Below the pieces are notes generated by a model. That model made no database searches. It was not told the DNA's origin and was given only the letters and a program-made list of their open reading frames with translations. Both the position numbers and the translations under genes were made by a program. From contig JAOUNV010000108.1 in the NCBI GenBank assembly GCA_029880775.1, positions 1-6,809 on the forward strand: DNA of 6,809 nucleotides, read 5' to 3'. This document shows positions 5,341 through 6,809 of the stretch, one piece after another (positions within the stretch are counted from its first letter, which is position 1; each line of letters starts with the position of its first letter). This DNA comes from Nitrospinota bacterium (GTDB taxonomy: Bacteria; Nitrospinota_A; UBA7883).

Positions 5341-5865
5341 ATGAGTGATTACTTTACGGGACAGATCATTCTCTTCGCGGGCAATTATGCGATTCGTGGT
5401 TTCGCGCTATGCGAAGGGCAGTTACTAAACATCAACGACAATCCGGCGCTCTATTCCCTGCTGGGAAACCAGTTCGGCGGAAAACCTCCAACAACCTTCG
5501 CCCTGCCGGACTTGCGGGGGCGCCTCCCCATCCACCAGGGGCAGGGTCCCGGCCTGACAACTCGCTACATGGGCCAGATGTTCGGCGAGGAAACGGTGGG
5601 CGTTTCCACCGCGTCCATGGCCGCGCACACCCATTCCGTCCAGGCGTCTTCGCAAGACGCGGATTCATTCACGCCGGCCGCCACATCCGTCCTGGCAAAG
5701 TCGACCACCGGGATGTATACCAACAGCGCTCCGGACACTCCGATGGACGCTTCGGCTGTTTTGGCCACCGGTAATGGCGCCGCCCCCACGCATTACAATC
5801 TGATGCCGTATCTGGCCCTTAATTATCAGATATGCCTCAATGGCGTATATCCGTCCAGACCATAG
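5341..5865 (+). CDS. Phage tail-collar domain protein, MdpB-like, paralogue 3
   Basis: This 174-residue protein is the third tandem tail-collar paralogue and the closest of the three to the textbook family form. The collar domain runs over about residues 5-68: GQIILFAGNYAIRGFALCEGQLLNI, FGGKPPTTFALPDLRGRLPIHQGQGPGL, with the conserved PDLRGR-x-P intact. HTH lies at 96-98, and the C-terminal signature is HYN-x-x-P (151-156) with the end GVYPSRP. Its start differs from the other two (MSDYFTGQI against MS[DE]PYM), so it is the more divergent member at the N-terminus. Its ribosome binding site (AAAGGAG, 5328-5334) overlaps the stop of paralogue 2, pointing to tight translational linkage. It has no signal peptide. 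As with its neighbours, a fibre or needle-like role is inferred from phage short tail fibres; the real target is unknown. Confidence 0.87.
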   Translation: MSDYFTGQIILFAGNYAIRGFALCEGQLLNINDNPALYSLLGNQFGGKPPTTFALPDLRGRLPIHQGQGPGLTTRYMGQMFGEETVGVSTASMAAHTHSVQASSQDADSFTPAATSVLAKSTTGMYTNSAPDTPMDASAVLATGNGAAPTHYNLMPYLALNYQICLNGVYPSRP

Positions 5866-5895
5866 CGGGCGGCAAGGCTAATCGGGCGGAACCAG

Positions 5896-6426
5896 ATGAA
5901 TGACGACCATAGGTCTGCGCCGGAGGGGATGCCCCATGTGGAGGGCGTCTCCTTCCGGCGGGAGGCCGAATCGGACATCCCTTTCCTGCGCCAGGCCTTC
6001 TCCACCTCCCGTGATTACGAGCTGGACCTTGTGCAGTGGGAACCGGACATGCGGCATTCTTTTTTGATGAGCCAGTTCGACGCGCAACGATTCCACTACA
6101 CAACGCATTATCCCCACGCCGGATTCTATATCATGGAGATAAATGGAGCGCCCATGGGCCGGGTGTATGTGGATTTAAGCTCGGACCCCCTGCTTCTGAT
6201 GGATATCATCGTGCTCCCATCCCACCGCAACAAGGGGATAGGCACGGCGGTGATGCGCGCCATCATGGCCCTGGCGGACCAGGAAAAGAAGCGCGTGCGG
6301 ATATATGTGGAAAAACTCAATCCAGCCCTCCGCCTATATCAGCGCCTGGGCTTCGTCACGCAGGAGGACACCGGCCCCCACTACCTGATGTACCACACGC
6401 CGCCTGGCGCCGAAAACGTCAGTTGA
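5896..6426 (+). CDS. GNAT-family N-acetyltransferase
   Basis: This is a 176-residue acetyltransferase of the GNAT fold. Motif A, the acetyl-CoA pyrophosphate-binding loop, reads IIVLPSHRNKGIGTAVMRAI (104-123) with the R-x-x-G-x-G pattern at R111, G114 and G116. Motif B follows as VEKLNPALRLYQRLGF (138-153), including the NPA and the Y148 region typical of GNATs. The N-terminal half carries QWEPDMRHSFLMSQFDAQRFHYTTHYP (47-73), which I associate with a GNAT subgroup found beside tail-collar genes. It starts 30 bp after the third collar gene on the same strand. The upstream GCGGA site is weak, so translation may depend on coupling. Transfer of acetyl to an amine is known for the family. The substrate is unknown; acetylation of a fibre protein or of a surface sugar is speculation based on position. 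Confidence 0.85.
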   Translation: MNDDHRSAPEGMPHVEGVSFRREAESDIPFLRQAFSTSRDYELDLVQWEPDMRHSFLMSQFDAQRFHYTTHYPHAGFYIMEINGAPMGRVYVDLSSDPLLLMDIIVLPSHRNKGIGTAVMRAIMALADQEKKRVRIYVEKLNPALRLYQRLGFVTQEDTGPHYLMYHTPPGAENVS

Positions 6427-6742
6427 CCACCACCTGATAAAGCATGGGGGAGTCTTCAGGCTTCTCCTTCTCCTCCGGGCCGATGGGCACCATGAACAAA
6501 GCCACCTTCCCCACCGACTCTTCGTGAGTGACGTAATAGTTACCCTGGGGATTCTCCGTCCCCTTGGGCGCCCGGAAGATCATGGAAAAAGGGGTCTTTT
6601 TCAACGGGGCGTTGGGGCCGTATTTCTCCGTGGTGTCCTCCACCTCGATCAGCTCCATCTCCACCGGGTCCCTATATCCCTCCACCGTGAAGGCGCTGTT
6701 GAGCCCCTTGGTAAACTCTTCGATTGTATGCATTCCGCTCAT
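6419..6742 (-). CDS. Small DUF6916-like protein
   Basis: This is a 107-residue protein on the minus strand. From memory it resembles the DUF6916 family: an F-x-x-x-L-N-S-x-F N-terminus, then a MELIEVEDT strand (29-37), a PFSMIFRAPKG block (51-61), QGNYYVTHEESVGKVALFMVPIG (66-88) and a final MLYQVVVN. The alternating pattern suggests a small mostly-beta fold. It has no signal peptide, membrane helix or cysteine. Its stop codon lies inside the end of the acetyltransferase gene (8-bp convergent overlap). AAGGAG on the minus strand (6754-6759) lies 11 nt before the ATG, a longer spacing than usual, so the start is likely but not certain; a second ATG lies 3 codons downstream. Similar proteins occur near tail-collar genes in my recollection, which suggests a partner or assembly factor for the fibre proteins. 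Function is unknown. Confidence 0.68.
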   Translation of the reverse strand: MSGMHTIEEFTKGLNSAFTVEGYRDPVEMELIEVEDTTEKYGPNAPLKKTPFSMIFRAPKGTENPQGNYYVTHEESVGKVALFMVPIGPEEKEKPEDSPMLYQVVVN

Positions 6743-6809
6743 TGAAATATTTTCTCCTTATTTCGGTTCGCTTTATTCCTTCACTGTTTCCGCGCCTATT
6801 GCCACGTTA

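Noticed and set aside
4265..5865. Reading the collar genes as an ordinary prophage tail region
   Set aside because: No other phage structural, replication, lysis or integration gene is visible on either side in the window, and each collar protein is MdpB-sized rather than a long fibre. The window ends soon after, so this is not excluded outside it.

Overview
The window looks like chromosomal DNA of a Gram-negative bacterium. It is GC-rich by eye but uses ATA (Ile) and AGG (Arg) codons fairly often, and it encodes several exported envelope proteins plus an inner-membrane sensor kinase. The sequence alone does not fix the taxon. An uncultured proteobacterial, Desulfobacterota-like or Nitrospinota-like source would fit, but this is a weak inference.

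Layout, left to right. (1) Positions 2-634 are the 3' end of a polytopic membrane glycosyltransferase resembling GT39/ArnT-PMT, cut by the window edge. (2) Positions 788-4011 form a same-strand envelope-stress module: a Spy/CpxP-like periplasmic protein, a YceI-like exported protein, an OmpR/CpxR-type response regulator and a CpxA-like histidine kinase. The last two overlap by four bases (ATGA). The layout suggests the kinase monitors the envelope, the regulator controls transcription, and the two small periplasmic proteins are output genes or feedback partners. (3) Positions 4012-4264 are a 253-bp intergenic region with several inverted repeats, the best being a perfect 10-bp repeat that overlaps a TATAAT hexamer. 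It also holds the tail of an open frame, without a usual start codon, that encodes a hydrophobic segment. (4) Positions 4265-5865 are three consecutive divergent paralogues of the phage tail-collar/MdpB type, each with its own good ribosome binding site and 11-12 bp between genes. (5) They are followed by a GNAT acetyltransferase (5896-6426). Convergent to it, overlapping by 8 bp, is a small protein resembling the DUF6916 family (6419-6742, minus strand).

The most interesting part is the second half. Three phage short-tail-fibre-like proteins sit together with an acetyltransferase and a small beta-rich protein of unknown function, and no capsid, sheath, tube, baseplate, terminase, integrase or lysis gene is visible in this window. 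This looks like a stand-alone fibre-like cassette. All three collar proteins keep an HxH motif and a common C-terminal signature (H-x-N, then P, ending in G-x-[YF]-P-x-R), but differ in the middle. That would suit a hetero-oligomeric or functionally specialised set. The function is unknown; a surface or secreted fibre is an inference.
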